Made by a program: the position numbers and the translations under genes. Below the pieces are notes generated by a model. It was not told the origin of the DNA. It made no database searches and saw only the letters and a program-made list of their open reading frames with translations. From assembly GCA_014859615.1 (NCBI GenBank), contig JACUTX010000177.1, positions 1 to 5,389 on the forward strand: DNA of 5,389 bases, given 5' to 3'. This document shows positions 5,258 through 5,389 of this stretch, piece by piece; the stretch's first letter is position 1; each line of letters opens with the position of its first letter. The DNA comes from Desulfuromonadales bacterium. GTDB lineage: Bacteria; Desulfobacterota; Desulfuromonadia; Desulfuromonadales; UBA2294.

Positions 5258-5301
5258 GTAACGATTCAGTAATATTAAGAACCATGTAACTATTCAGTAA
5301 T
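5257..5301. repeat. 17-bp direct repeat pair
   Basis: TGTAACGATTCAGTAAT (5257-5273) and TGTAACTATTCAGTAAT (5285-5301) match at 16 of 17 positions with start points 28 bp apart. The AT-rich surroundings differ from the neighbouring coding DNA. The pair could be a binding-site pair for a downstream gene or the edge of another repeat family; the sequence does not decide. Confidence 0.7.
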
Positions 5302-5334
5302 TTTGTAAATCATAAGAAAAGCTCAAGAAAGAGG

Positions 5335-5389
5335 GTCATCCCCGAACGATTCTATCGGGGATCCATGGCTTTAAAGACTGGATTCCCGA
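5335..5389 (-). repeat. Quasi-palindromic element, copy 4 (inverted, cut by window end)
   Basis: Read on the - strand, this segment follows copies 1 and 2: the right-end GTCATCCCCGA (5335-5345), then the CTATC and GGATCCA segments, CTTTAAAG, and the start of the left arm (GGATTCCCGA). The central part is about 7 bp shorter and the stem ATCCCCGA/TCGGGGAT (5338-5345 with 5354-5361) is better paired than in copy 2. It is therefore a diverged copy in the opposite orientation. Confidence 0.7.

Overview
The window carries a complete [NiFe]-hydrogenase maturation operon, hypA-hypB-hypC-hypD-hypE, followed by a separate gene for a class I SAM-dependent methyltransferase of the RlmI/RlmK-like type. 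All six genes are on the + strand. No hydrogenase structural gene and no hypF lies inside the window. The moderately high GC coding sequence, the Hyp proteins and the style of the intergenic repeats suggest a Gram-negative anaerobe, perhaps of the Desulfuromonadales/Geobacterales type (former Deltaproteobacteria). That placement is inference and was not tested by a search.

Layout. Positions 1-602 hold no gene and are packed with nested repeats: two copies of an 87-bp quasi-palindromic element, arrays of CGCAGAG/CGCAAAG heptamers including a 9-bp tandem array, and two identical 26-bp blocks. The hyp genes run from 603 to 4070 and are tightly packed: a 2-bp gap at hypA/hypB, a 2-bp gap at hypB/hypC, a 4-bp overlap at hypC/hypD and a 54-bp gap at hypD/hypE. 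Positions 4071-4317 hold a second repeat block, with a CGCAAAG array and a third, half copy of the palindromic element, ending just before the methyltransferase gene (4318-5223). Downstream there is a short hairpin plus T-tract, a 17-bp direct repeat, and a fourth, inverted copy of the palindromic element cut by the window edge.

How the genes work together. HypA and HypB are the nickel-insertion pair: HypA is a nickel/zinc metallochaperone and HypB a nickel-binding GTPase. HypC, HypD and HypE belong to the Fe(CN)2CO branch: HypE makes the cyanide-donating C-terminal thiocyanate, HypC-HypD is the iron scaffold, and HypC hands the group to the hydrogenase large subunit. HypE needs HypF to carbamoylate its C-terminal cysteine, so hypF is expected elsewhere in the genome. 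The key catalytic and metal-binding residues are visible in all five Hyp proteins, so the pathway segment looks functional.

The core genes are ordinary. The unexplained part is the repeats: palindromic copies and heptamer arrays recur in the same order on both sides of the hyp operon, apparently as parts of a larger composite element with 8-bp terminal inverted repeats.
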